Shown here piece by piece: positions 49,113-56,958 of a stretch of 64,000 nucleotides of DNA (its first letter is position 1; the number at the start of each line of letters is the position of its first letter). The DNA comes from Streptomyces viridochromogenes (GTDB lineage Bacteria; Actinomycetota; Actinomycetes; Streptomycetales; Streptomycetaceae): positions 124,001 to 188,000 of the forward strand of contig NZ_LGUR01000219.1 in the NCBI RefSeq assembly GCF_001270495.1, in the 5' to 3' direction. Both the position numbers and the translations under genes were made by a program. The notes under the pieces are model-generated. The model did no database searches. It saw nothing but the letters and a program-made list of their open reading frames with translations, and was not told where the DNA came from.

Positions 49113-51587
49113 TCAGCCGACGCGGGTCAGCTTGTCCGTGAAGCCCGGTTCGGCGAGGTCCGCCTTGAGGGCGACCGGGATCTTGACCGCGCCGCTGCTG
49201 CCGTCACCCACGGTGAGCGTGCCCACCTTGGTGCCGGCCTTCGCGGTGTGCGGCACCTCGTCGGGGGCGAAGGTCAGCTTCACCTTCAGCCCGGACCAGC
49301 CGACCGCCTTGACGTCCTTCGTGGCGACGACCGGCGTACGGCCGCCGAGACCGTCGTCGACGTACCCGACGACGGCGCCCTTCTTGAGGATCGTCGCCGA
49401 CTCCAGCGCGTCCTGTGCGGCGCGGATGAGCTGGTCGCCGGAGTCGAGAGCGGCGGCGAGGATGCCGCCGCCCGCGTCCGGCTGGCGCACCACGGCGCCG
49501 ACGACGGTCCGCGTCTCGCCGCCGATCTCCTTCTTCGCGGCGAACACCAGGTTGCCGAGGGCGGAGGTGGTGGTGCCGGTCTTGATGCCGACGACGTTGT
49601 TCTTGCCGACCAACTGGTTCCAGTTGCCGTGGTTGTGGCCCTTGTAGTCGTCGTACGACATCATCGCGGCGACCTCGCGGAAGGCGGGCTCCTTCATCGC
49701 CGCCTTGGCCAGCTTCACCTGGTCCACGGCCGTGCTCACGGTGGTGTTGTTCAGGCCGGAGGGGTCGGTGTACGTGGTGTTCGCCATACCGAGGTCCTCG
49801 GCGGTGGCGTTCATCTTCGCCACGAACGCCTTCTCGGAACCGGCGTCCCAACGGGCGAGGAGACGGGCGACGTTGTTCGCGGATGCGATCAGGATGCTTT
49901 CGAGGGCCTCGCGCTGGGTGATCTTGTCGCCCTTGGTCACGTTGACGGTCGACTCCTGGCCCGCGTCGGACTGGTCCTCGGCGGCCTGGTCGATCTCGAT
50001 CTTCGGGCCCACGGCGCCGCTGTCGAGCCTGTGCTCGCGCAGGATGACGTACGCCGTCATGACCTTGGCGACGCTGGCGATCGGCACGGGCTTCTGGTCG
50101 CCGGAGGAGCCGAAGGTGCCGATGCCGTCGACGTCGAGCGCGGCCTGGCCCTGCGCGGGCCACGGGATGTCGACCTTGCTGCCGTCGAAGGTGTAGCTGT
50201 CCTCGGCGGTGAGGTCGAGGGTGGGGGCCGGGAGCGGGCGCATGCTCTGTACGACCGCGAAGACGATCGCGAGCAGCAGCACGAGGGGGGTCCAGATCTT
50301 GACCCGCCGCAGGGCCGTGCGGACGGGGGTGTCCGGGGGCGGGGGCGTGTTGGTCAGCTCGGCGAGCAGGTCGAGCGGGGGCCTGGGCGGCAGGGGCTGC
50401 TGCGTGGTGCGCTCGGGGCCGACCTGGGGGACGGCGGCGGTGACGTCGGGGGCGGTCGGCGGTTTGGGGGTGTCCGGCTTGATGTCGGGCTTGATGTCGG
50501 GCTTGAGCGCGACGAACTTGCTGGTGCGCTCGGAGGGGGTCTCGGCGTCGGGCTTGGGGGCCTTCAGCATGGTGGTGGGCTGGTCGACGGGGGGGTCGGC
50601 GGGGCGTACGGCCTTGAAGACGGCGGTGGGCTGGTCGACGGCCTTGGCTTCGCCGGGGGCTGCGGGTGCGGATGCGGGTGCGTCGTCGTCCGCGCCCTCG
50701 GCTTCGCCTTCGGTCTCGGTGTTCCCACCCGCACTGCCTGTGCGGCTCTCGTTGTCGGGTGCGGGTGGCCCCTGCGGGGCGTCCTCGCCGTCAGCGGCCG
50801 CGGGTGCGTCGTCGTCCGCGTCCTCGGCGGCCGCCGGTGCGTCGTCGTCCGCGTCCGCGTCCTCGGCTTCGCCTTCGGTCTCGGTGTTCCCGCCGGTACC
50901 GCCTGTGCGGCTCTCGTTGTCGGGTGCGGGTGGCCCCTGCGGGGCGTCCTCGCCGTCGGCGGCCGCCGGTGCGTCGTCGGTCTCGTCGGCGTCCGTGACG
51001 TCCTCGTCGCGCGCGTCGGCGTCCTGAGCGCCCTCTTCCGCGCCTTCCGAGCCTTCAGCGTCCTCGTCGGCGCCGTCAGCGTCCCCGGAGGCCACCCAAG
51101 CCGCCACAGCCGCCTTCAGTCGATCGTCGTCCTTGCCCTCAGCGCTCTCAGCGCTCTCGGCGCCCTCAGCGCTCTCGGCAGCACCTTCGGCGTCCTCGGC
51201 GTCGGCCTCGGCCTTCGCGTCCTCAGGGGCCTCGGCGTTCTCGGCCTCGGCGGCCTCCGCGCTTGTGTCCTCCGTGACCTCCGCCTCGGGGGACTCAGGG
51301 GCCTCGGCGTCCTCGGTGTCCCCCGCGTCGGCGTCCTCGGGCTTCTCCGTCTTCGCCCTCACCGCGTCCAGTTCCTGGCGTGACAGGACCCTCGTCGCCG
51401 TGTCCACGCCACCCCGTCGCGCGGCATCGCGGGTGACCGCCAGGCGCGGGTCGGGGCGCTCGGGGGCGTCCGCTCGGGTGGGGGTGTCGGGGTCGGGTCG
51501 GGATTCGGGAACCGGGACCGCGCTCCCCGACGTCGGTTCTGCCGACGACTCGCGCTGCTTCGACCTGTCGGGGGACTCGCCCGCCAC
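49113..51587 (-). CDS. D-alanyl-D-alanine carboxypeptidase with acidic N-terminal extension
   Basis: The protein has 824 residues. The GTG at 51587 is chosen because AGGAGGAGG lies five bases upstream; an in-frame ATG at 51602 overlaps that site. The first about 430 residues are low-complexity, rich in Glu, Asp, Ala and Pro and probably cytoplasmic and disordered. They are followed by one transmembrane helix (WTPLVLLLAIVFAVVQSM). The external peptidase S11 domain then has SVAK (near 500), SANN (near 570) and KTG (near 670), the serine, SxN and KTG motifs of PBP5-type enzymes that trim pentapeptide stems. The extension contains a 44-residue imperfect duplication. S11 enzymes are usually about 400 residues, so the extension is unusual. 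Confidence 0.9.
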   Translation of the reverse strand: MAGESPDRSKQRESSAEPTSGSAVPVPESRPDPDTPTRADAPERPDPRLAVTRDAARRGGVDTATRVLSRQELDAVRAKTEKPEDADAGDTEDAEAPESPEAEVTEDTSAEAAEAENAEAPEDAKAEADAEDAEGAAESAEGAESAESAEGKDDDRLKAAVAAWVASGDADGADEDAEGSEGAEEGAQDADARDEDVTDADETDDAPAAADGEDAPQGPPAPDNESRTGGTGGNTETEGEAEDADADDDAPAAAEDADDDAPAAADGEDAPQGPPAPDNESRTGSAGGNTETEGEAEGADDDAPASAPAAPGEAKAVDQPTAVFKAVRPADPPVDQPTTMLKAPKPDAETPSERTSKFVALKPDIKPDIKPDTPKPPTAPDVTAAVPQVGPERTTQQPLPPRPPLDLLAELTNTPPPPDTPVRTALRRVKIWTPLVLLLAIVFAVVQSMRPLPAPTLDLTAEDSYTFDGSKVDIPWPAQGQAALDVDGIGTFGSSGDQKPVPIASVAKVMTAYVILREHRLDSGAVGPKIEIDQAAEDQSDAGQESTVNVTKGDKITQREALESILIASANNVARLLARWDAGSEKAFVAKMNATAEDLGMANTTYTDPSGLNNTTVSTAVDQVKLAKAAMKEPAFREVAAMMSYDDYKGHNHGNWNQLVGKNNVVGIKTGTTTSALGNLVFAAKKEIGGETRTVVGAVVRQPDAGGGILAAALDSGDQLIRAAQDALESATILKKGAVVGYVDDGLGGRTPVVATKDVKAVGWSGLKVKLTFAPDEVPHTAKAGTKVGTLTVGDGSSGAVKIPVALKADLAEPGFTDKLTRVG
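50692..50980. repeat. Internal duplication in the carboxypeptidase gene
   Basis: Two copies of about 115 bp (about 50698-50815 and 50866-50980) encode the same protein text, ADGEDAPQGPPAPDNESRTG and TETEGEAE, with few base differences. They are joined by shorter GACGACGACGCACC-type units. The duplication is in frame, so the acidic extension has expanded recently. Confidence 0.8.
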
Positions 51588-51839
51588 CGATGCCTCCTCC
51601 ATGTGCTGCCGCACGCCCTGCGTGCGTCTGCCGAACCGTGAGCCGTCGCCCGGACACCGTGCCCGTACGACCCCCCGTGCCGCTGTCCGAACATCTACCA
51701 GTGTCCTGTGCGCGGCCCTCATCTCATGCGGTAGACGAGAACGACATACCTACCGGTTCCCTTACGAACCGGTCACGCACCCTCGACAGATGAATGTGAG
51801 AGGGGTCACCCTGTCTTTCATCCACGCGGGGAGGCATGG

Positions 51840-52595
51840 ATGGGCAGGAGCCGCAGAACGATTCCGGAGGAGCTTCTGCTGCTGGCGTTGGACCCGACCA
51901 CGGGCACCACCGCACAGCCGCAGTCGCTCGACCTTGGTCTGGCCGGAGCGCAGCTAGTGGAGCTGGCGCTGGCCGGACGGATAGCCCCAGACGGGGATCG
52001 TATCGCCGTGGTGGCACCACGGCCGACTGGAGATCCGACATTGGACTGCGCGTTGGAGTTGCTGCGAAGGCGTGGCGCTCCCGTGCGTGCCGTCCACTGG
52101 ATCGGCGGGCCCCGCCTGGGGCTGCGCCAGACCTACCTCTCGCATCTGGAACGGTGCGGCATGGTGCATGCCGTAGAGGGCCAGATGTGCGGGGTGTTGC
52201 CGACGACTCGCTACCAGGCGACGGACAACGAGATCAGCCGGGAGATCAGGGCCCGGCTGGATTCGGCGATCCGCACCGGCGTACCGCCGGACCCGCGGAC
52301 CGCGGCGCTCGCCGCCCTGGCACACGCGGTAGGTCTCGGCAAGCACCTGTATCCGGGGAATGAGGGGCGTTCCTCTCGCTCCCGGCTGCGGGATCTGATC
52401 AGGCACGACCCCATGGGCGGTCTCGTCGCGCACGCCGTGATGGACGTCCAGAACGGCGCGGCGGCCCAGCCGCGTCGCAGCCCGGCCCCGGCCGGCCGTC
52501 AGGCCGCCCCCGGAGGCAGGGCCGCAGCGGAACCCGCCCGTGGTGTTCCGGTGCAGCCGCGCCGCGGATCCATGGCGCGTGTCGTGGCCCACTGA
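51840..52595 (+). CDS. GPP34 (GOLPH3-like) family protein
   Basis: The protein has 251 residues. The domain starts TIPEELLLLALDPTTGTT and shows AGAQLVELALAGRIAPDG and ALELLRRRGAPVRAVHWI, the pattern of the GPP34 family whose eukaryotic member GOLPH3/Vps74 binds phosphoinositides. Bacterial members are abundant in actinobacteria with unknown roles. The C-terminal 40 residues are Arg/Pro/Ala-rich and probably disordered. It is divergent from the carboxypeptidase gene, leaving about 250 bp of shared upstream region without an obvious palindrome. Confidence 0.88.
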   Translation: MGRSRRTIPEELLLLALDPTTGTTAQPQSLDLGLAGAQLVELALAGRIAPDGDRIAVVAPRPTGDPTLDCALELLRRRGAPVRAVHWIGGPRLGLRQTYLSHLERCGMVHAVEGQMCGVLPTTRYQATDNEISREIRARLDSAIRTGVPPDPRTAALAALAHAVGLGKHLYPGNEGRSSRSRLRDLIRHDPMGGLVAHAVMDVQNGAAAQPRRSPAPAGRQAAPGGRAAAEPARGVPVQPRRGSMARVVAH

Positions 52596-53005
52596 GCCGC
52601 AGTTCCACGACCCGCACCACCGGGCCCATCGCAGTGAAGGGCCTTCGCGTCATCGGGCCCGTCGCTCGACCAGCACCACCCGCACTGCACGCATCACCTG
52701 CACCGCACGCACGCACCACATGCTCCATACGCACGCCACGCGCAGCGCCGCACCGCAGTCCCCATGACCGGTTCGGGAGCCGCTGTCCGCGCGGGGTGAC
52801 GGGACCGTACGTCCGGACGACGACCGGGTCCCGTCGCCCCGCGCGGCCGTATGTGCCGGGGTTTTGCCGGGGGTGTCCCCGAACTGGCGTGTATCCAGCG
52901 CATATCCACCGTTTGCCAGCGGTAGTAAGCACCTTGGTGGCAGTCTGCTCAACAGCAGATACGCAAAGTGGCAATCACAGGCAGGCAGCCGGAGGTGCAC
53001 GTCCC
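52596..53005. other. 410-bp intergenic region with a strong hairpin
   Basis: No gene is supported here; one long frame continuing into the regulator gene has no homology in this part. The first 150 bases are CA-rich with CACGCA-type repeats. A large inverted repeat lies at 52787-52846. The last 120 bases (AT-richer, ending in GGAGG at 52991) hold the promoter region of the XRE gene. Confidence 0.6.
52787..52846. terminator. 20-bp stem hairpin after the GPP34 gene
   Basis: The arm at 52787-52806 (CCGCGCGGGGTGACGGGACC) pairs with the arm at 52827-52846 with a single T-G mismatch, around a 20-base loop that itself contains CGTCCGGACG. It is much stronger than other stems here. It probably terminates GPP34 transcription, or acts as a structured RNA. 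Confidence 0.7.
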
Positions 53006-53863
53006 GTGGCGTCCAATGTCAATCCCACCGTCAGGCGACGCCGGCTGGGCCAGGAGCTGCGTCGGCTCCGCGAGCTCAAGGGCATGACGGCCGAAGAGGT
53101 GGCCGAGCGTCTGCTGGTGTCGCAGTCGAAGATCAGCCGGTTGGAGAACGGGCGGCGCAGCATCAGCCAGCGCGACGTCCGCGATCTGTGCGGGGTCTAC
53201 GAGGTGGAGGACCACCGGATCGTCGATTCCCTGATGCAGATGGCCAAGGACTCGCGGCAGCAAGGCTGGTGGCATTCGTTCGGCGACATCCCGTACAGCG
53301 TCTATATCGGGCTGGAGACGGATGCGGCGAGTCTGCGGGTGTACGACCCGCAGGTCGTTCCGGGGCTGTTGCAGACGAAGCAGTACGCGGAGGCCCTGAT
53401 CGCCGGGGCGTTGCCGGAGACGGCGTCGACCGAGATCGAGAAGCGGGTCCAGGTGCGGATGCGCCGACAGGAACGAATCTCCACCGAGGAGAACCCGCTC
53501 CGGCTGTGGACCGTCATGGACGAGGCCGCCCTGCGCCGCGTCGTCGGCAACCGCTCCCTCATGCGTGACCAGTTGGAACAACTCGTCGAGCAGTCCCAAC
53601 TGCCGCACGTCACGGTGCAGGTCATCCCCTTCGAGATGGGCGCGCACCCCGGTCTCAACGGGCAGTACGCGATCCTCGAGTTCCCGGACGCGGCCGACTC
53701 CAGCGTCGTCTACATCGAGGGCGTCACCAGCGACCTGTACCTGGAGAAGGCCAACGACGTGCAGAAATACAGCGTGATGTACGAGCACCTGAGGGCGCAG
53801 GCCCTGAACGTCGACCAGTCCCGGCAGTTCATCGCGGACATCGCCAAGGAGTACGCGCGCTGA
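53006..53863 (+). CDS. scr1: XRE-family regulator with DUF5753 domain
   Basis: The protein has 285 residues from the GTG at 53006 with GGAGG ten bases upstream. The N-terminal XRE helix-turn-helix is at about 12-70 (RRLGQELRRLRELKGMTAEEVAERLLVSQSKISRLENG). The rest is the DUF5753 domain with VPGLLQTKQYAEALIAG and VYIEGVTSDLYLEKANDV. This is the Streptomyces XRE-DUF397 arrangement. I recall the S. coelicolor pair SCO4441/SCO4442 as Scr1/Scr2, with Scr1 raising antibiotic production. The gene symbol is by that recollection and by neighbourhood; the fold assignment itself is firm. Confidence 0.85.
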   Translation: MASNVNPTVRRRRLGQELRRLRELKGMTAEEVAERLLVSQSKISRLENGRRSISQRDVRDLCGVYEVEDHRIVDSLMQMAKDSRQQGWWHSFGDIPYSVYIGLETDAASLRVYDPQVVPGLLQTKQYAEALIAGALPETASTEIEKRVQVRMRRQERISTEENPLRLWTVMDEAALRRVVGNRSLMRDQLEQLVEQSQLPHVTVQVIPFEMGAHPGLNGQYAILEFPDAADSSVVYIEGVTSDLYLEKANDVQKYSVMYEHLRAQALNVDQSRQFIADIAKEYAR

Positions 53864-54078
53864 GAAGCGCCGTACGGTACACCTTCCCCCGGCCGGGATG
53901 GAAGAGTCCACTGGAATATGCACCCACCCGAGTGAATAGTCGCTTCGTCAGCCGATGTTGGCGAGTAGCGTCGATCACGCCACCCAGCAACAGCGTTGGC
54001 GTGAATCGCCCTGCGGGATCCGGAACCGGACGCGCAGTGCGGTGACAGCAACTCACCATCTGGCAATTCGGAGCAAAC

Positions 54079-54270
54079 ATGGCAATTCGTCAGGGTGCCA
54101 CGGACACGTGGACCAAGTCCTCGTACTCCACAGGGAACGGCGCGTGCGTCGAGATCAAGTCGCCGGCCGTAGCGGCCATGGCGGTGCGGGACTCCAAGGT
54201 TCCCGAGGGCCCGATCCTGGCGTTCCCCGCGAACGCGTGGAACACCTTCGTGGCGTCGGTCAAGGCGTAA
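54079..54270 (+). CDS. scr2: DUF397 protein, partner of the XRE regulator
   Basis: The protein has 63 residues, a start ATG at 54079 and no strong ribosome site (GGAGCAAAC upstream). The domain shows the DUF397 pattern: WTKSSYSTGNGACVEIKSP and VAVRDSK-type text, ending ILAFPANAWNTFVASVK. DUF397 proteins pair with adjacent XRE-DUF5753 regulators and are thought to modulate them, like an antitoxin-type arrangement. The 215-base gap between the two genes argues for its own promoter. Confidence 0.88.
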   Translation: MAIRQGATDTWTKSSYSTGNGACVEIKSPAVAAMAVRDSKVPEGPILAFPANAWNTFVASVKA

Positions 54271-54339
54271 GGGGCGGTTCCGGCTGATCCTCACCCGCAA
54301 CCGATCGCACGAACAACAACTGCACAAGCACCACAGGAA

Positions 54340-54380
54340 GAGCCCTCTCGACCAGCCCGCCGTCCTTGCCGAGAGGGCTC
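54340..54380. terminator. Bidirectional terminator between DUF397 and MerR genes
   Basis: GAGCCCTCTCG (54340-54350) and CGAGAGGGCTC (54370-54380) form a perfect 11-bp stem with a 19-base loop. It is placed between convergent genes. Confidence 0.8.
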
Positions 54381-54423
54381 GGCTGTGCCCAGGCCCCGGG
54401 GCCGGGCCACCCCACGGGGCAGG

Positions 54424-55275
54424 TCACTTCACCGGGAACGCCACGTCGCACACCGGGTCCTGTGCCCCCGCCGCCTCCCAGTCCGCGAAGTACACCTCCC
54501 GGCAGGGGCCCGTCTGCTCCAGGCCCTCCCTGGCGATCCACTCCTCCACCGCCTCGAAGGCGGCCAGGATCTGTGGATGGGCCACCTGCGCCTTGGTGAT
54601 CCGGGTGTAGGCCAGCCGCTGGGCGGGCTGCACCCGGACCTTCGTCTCCCAGGTACGGCCGTGCTCCTCGGCCCACGCCCGGGCCGCCGCCTCGTCGGCC
54701 ACCGGCACGCACGACTCGGCCGGACCGTCGCTCTCCATCGACACCTCGGAGTGGTACACGACGAACGGCGGCGCCGTGATCCCGCCGCACGCCTGCGCCG
54801 CCGACTCCAGCCGGCCCAGCGACGCCCCGATCCAGGCCGGCAACTCGCCCGCCAGCACATGCCGTACCTCGCTGATCACCACCTGCCCGGGCACGTCCAC
54901 CGTCTCGACCACGAACTTCCCGTACATCTCGGAGCTCCTCCCCGACAGCCGTCCACGGAGGTACTCGGCCAGCGTCCGCTGCCCCGCCACCCGCGCCTCG
55001 ACGTCCGCCCAGTACGCGTCGAGCCGGGCGGCGGCCGCCGCCCCGTCCGGCGCCTCGACCACCTCCGCGATCCGTGCGAGGGGCATGTCCAGCTGGCGCA
55101 GCAGCGCCACCAGACGGGCGCGTTCGATCTGGTCGGCGCGGTAGTAGCGGTAACCGCTGACCTCGTCGACATGCGTCGGGGCCAGCAGTCCCAGGCGGTC
55201 GTACAGGCGCAGGGCCTTGGCCGACAGCCTGGCCCGCGCGGCGAACGCGCCGATGGTGAGCAGTTCGTCGTCCAC
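54424..55275 (-). CDS. MerR-family regulator with GyrI-like effector domain
   Basis: The protein has 283 residues from the GTG at 55275 (GGAGG eight bases upstream); the long open frame beyond it runs over other genes and is not coding. It has an N-terminal MerR winged helix (LLTIGAFAARARLSAKALRLYDRLGLLAPTHV, SGYRYYRADQIERARLV) and then a coiled-coil (about 85-115). The C-terminal effector-binding domain of SOUL/GyrI type has FVVYHSEVSMESDGPAESCVPV and EVYFADWEAAG. It resembles BltR/TipA-like multidrug sensors. A target has not been identified; the adjacent genes are a glutathione peroxidase and an MFS transporter, both plausible. Confidence 0.88.
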   Translation of the reverse strand: MDDELLTIGAFAARARLSAKALRLYDRLGLLAPTHVDEVSGYRYYRADQIERARLVALLRQLDMPLARIAEVVEAPDGAAAAARLDAYWADVEARVAGQRTLAEYLRGRLSGRSSEMYGKFVVETVDVPGQVVISEVRHVLAGELPAWIGASLGRLESAAQACGGITAPPFVVYHSEVSMESDGPAESCVPVADEAAARAWAEEHGRTWETKVRVQPAQRLAYTRITKAQVAHPQILAAFEAVEEWIAREGLEQTGPCREVYFADWEAAGAQDPVCDVAFPVK

Positions 55276-55358
55276 GGCCTCATCCTCCGTCACCAGGCGG
55301 CTCTTCCGCCCGGTGAGAAGGAGGTTCGACCCTGCCCCTGGGGCAAGGTCAACGCCGG

Positions 55359-55868
55359 TCAGGCGAGCGCGCCCTCGACCGCCGACACGAGCTCGGCCGA
55401 CTCCGGCTCGGTCTGCGGCGAGAAGCGGGCGACGACCTCGCCGTCCCGGCCGATCAGGAACTTCTCGAAGTTCCAGCGGATGTCGCCGCTGTGCCCCTCG
55501 GCGTCCGCGAATCCGACCAGACGCTCGTAGAGCGCGTGCCGGCCCTCCCCGTTCACCTCGACCTTCTCGGTCAGCGGGAAGGTCACGCCGTACGTCGCCG
55601 AGCAGAACTCGGCGATCTCCTCGGCGCTGCCGGGCTCCTGGCCGAGGAACTGGTTGCAGGGCACGCCGAGCACGGTGAAGCCGCGCTCCGCGTACTGCTC
55701 CTGGAGCTTCTCCAGGCCCGTGTACTGCGGGGTGAGGCCGCACTTGGAGGCCACGTTGACGATGAGGACCGCCTTGCCGGCGTACTGGGCCAGGTTCGCG
55801 GGGCCGCCCTGCAGCGTGCCGATCTCGACGTCGAGGGGAGAGGTGCCGTTGTTCTCTGTGGTCGTCAT
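55359..55868 (-). CDS. Glutathione peroxidase-family thiol peroxidase
   Basis: The protein has 169 residues, start ATG at 55868. It has a complete GPx fold: VNVASKCGLTPQYTGLEKLQ with peroxidatic Cys43, PCNQFLGQEPG with the Gln, and WNFEKFLIGRDG with the Trp-Asn. Bacterial GPx proteins without Sec usually act as thioredoxin-dependent peroxidases. A second Cys in FCSATYGVTF may be the resolving residue. It lies ten bases downstream of the ArsR-like gene, so the two may be co-transcribed. Confidence 0.93.
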   Translation of the reverse strand: MTTTENNGTSPLDVEIGTLQGGPANLAQYAGKAVLIVNVASKCGLTPQYTGLEKLQEQYAERGFTVLGVPCNQFLGQEPGSAEEIAEFCSATYGVTFPLTEKVEVNGEGRHALYERLVGFADAEGHSGDIRWNFEKFLIGRDGEVVARFSPQTEPESAELVSAVEGALA

Positions 55869-55877
55869 GAGCGGATG

Positions 55878-56888
55878 CTAGCTCCGGTAGATGACGGACC
55901 CGTGGCCCGGTCCCGTCGGCCCGGCCGGTCCCGCGGCCTCCACCACGACCTCCCCGGCCGCCGTCCGCGAGTACAGCACCGACCGCCCCGCCCGCCGCCG
56001 CTCCACCAGCCCCGCGTCCAGCAGCACCCGCAGATGCCGTCCGACCGAGCCCAGCCCCTGCCCGGTCACGGCGACCAGCTGGGTGGTGGAGAGAGGGGAG
56101 TCGAGGAGGACGAGCACCGCGGCGCGCGCGGCCCCGAGCAGCGTGCCCAGGCTCGCGGGCACGGTCCGGGCCGCGGGGTCGGCGAGGGCGCCCGCGCACG
56201 CGTAGACGATCGCGTACCGGTCGGGCTCCTCCCAGGACACCCAGCCGCCCTTCGGCGTGACCGGCACGAAGACGAGCTCGGCACCGGAGATCTCGCGGGG
56301 CGGGTACTCGTGCAGGTTCACCTGGAGCCGGTTGTCGCCGAGCCAGCGCGTGCGTCCCGGCCGCAGCGAGTCCACCACGGCCGCCCAGCCGCCCCGGCTC
56401 ACCTGCGCGGTCCGGGCGACCACATCGGCCTCCAGGACGCGCCGGCGCCGGTCCCAGTCCGGTCGTACGGTCTCGGTCCAGACGTAGGCGAGGAGCGCGG
56501 CGGCGCGTTCCGGCAGGTCGTCCCGGTCCAGTACGGCGGGGAGCGGGCCGGCGCGGGAGACGGTGAGGTGGGCGCGGGCCTGGCCGGGGTCGGCCGCGCG
56601 GACCCGTGACAGGCCCTCCTCGATGGTCTCCCCGTCCCTCGGGGTGGGGGTGAGGAAGTCGGCGATCCAGTCCTTGCCGAGCCCGGCGCGGACGAGGTGC
56701 GCGGTGACCGGGTCGGCGGCGAGGCGGGCCCGGTAGCCGGGGAGCCGGTCGTCCAGCCAGGCGCGTTCGCCGGGGTGGGTGGCCGTCCCCGAGTGCAGCA
56801 GCTTCAGCGCGGCGAAGGTCTCCGCGAACGGGGAGATGAGGAATCGGCTTCCGGCGAGGGTGTCGGCGTTGATCTGCCACCAGCCCAT
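55878..56888 (-). CDS. ArsR/DUF5937-type winged-helix regulator
   Basis: The protein has 336 residues from the ATG at 56888. The N-terminal DUF5937-like region (INADTLAGSRFLISPFAETFAALKLLHSG) is about 180 residues long. The C-terminal ArsR-type winged helix is at about 245-320 (LGTLLGAARAAVLVLLDSPLSTTQLVAVTGQGLGSVGRHLRVLLDAGLVERRRAGRSVLYSRT). There are no metal-binding CxC or His clusters, so the signal is unknown. It is divergent from the MFS transporter gene across a 70-base gap and probably regulates it. Confidence 0.88.
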   Translation of the reverse strand: MGWWQINADTLAGSRFLISPFAETFAALKLLHSGTATHPGERAWLDDRLPGYRARLAADPVTAHLVRAGLGKDWIADFLTPTPRDGETIEEGLSRVRAADPGQARAHLTVSRAGPLPAVLDRDDLPERAAALLAYVWTETVRPDWDRRRRVLEADVVARTAQVSRGGWAAVVDSLRPGRTRWLGDNRLQVNLHEYPPREISGAELVFVPVTPKGGWVSWEEPDRYAIVYACAGALADPAARTVPASLGTLLGAARAAVLVLLDSPLSTTQLVAVTGQGLGSVGRHLRVLLDAGLVERRRAGRSVLYSRTAAGEVVVEAAGPAGPTGPGHGSVIYRS

Positions 56889-56958
56889 CGGCCACCGCCG
56901 CCTTTCGCGTCTCCGCGAAACAATAACGACCTCTCGCCGGTCCTCACAGACTCGGCGC

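Noticed and set aside
49086..51383. 765-codon plus-strand frame over the carboxypeptidase gene
   Set aside because: It mirrors the acidic repeats and has Gly/Leu/Val-rich text without motifs. The opposite strand contains SxxK, SxN and KTG.
52634..53005. N-terminal extension of the XRE regulator
   Set aside because: The extension is Arg/Pro/Thr-rich and crosses a strong hairpin, while GTG 53006 has a ribosome site and starts the domain properly.
54424..56895. Giant minus-strand frame joining the MerR gene to upstream sequence
   Set aside because: Only the first 283 codons from 55275 are MerR. The rest is out of frame with the glutathione peroxidase and ArsR-like genes.
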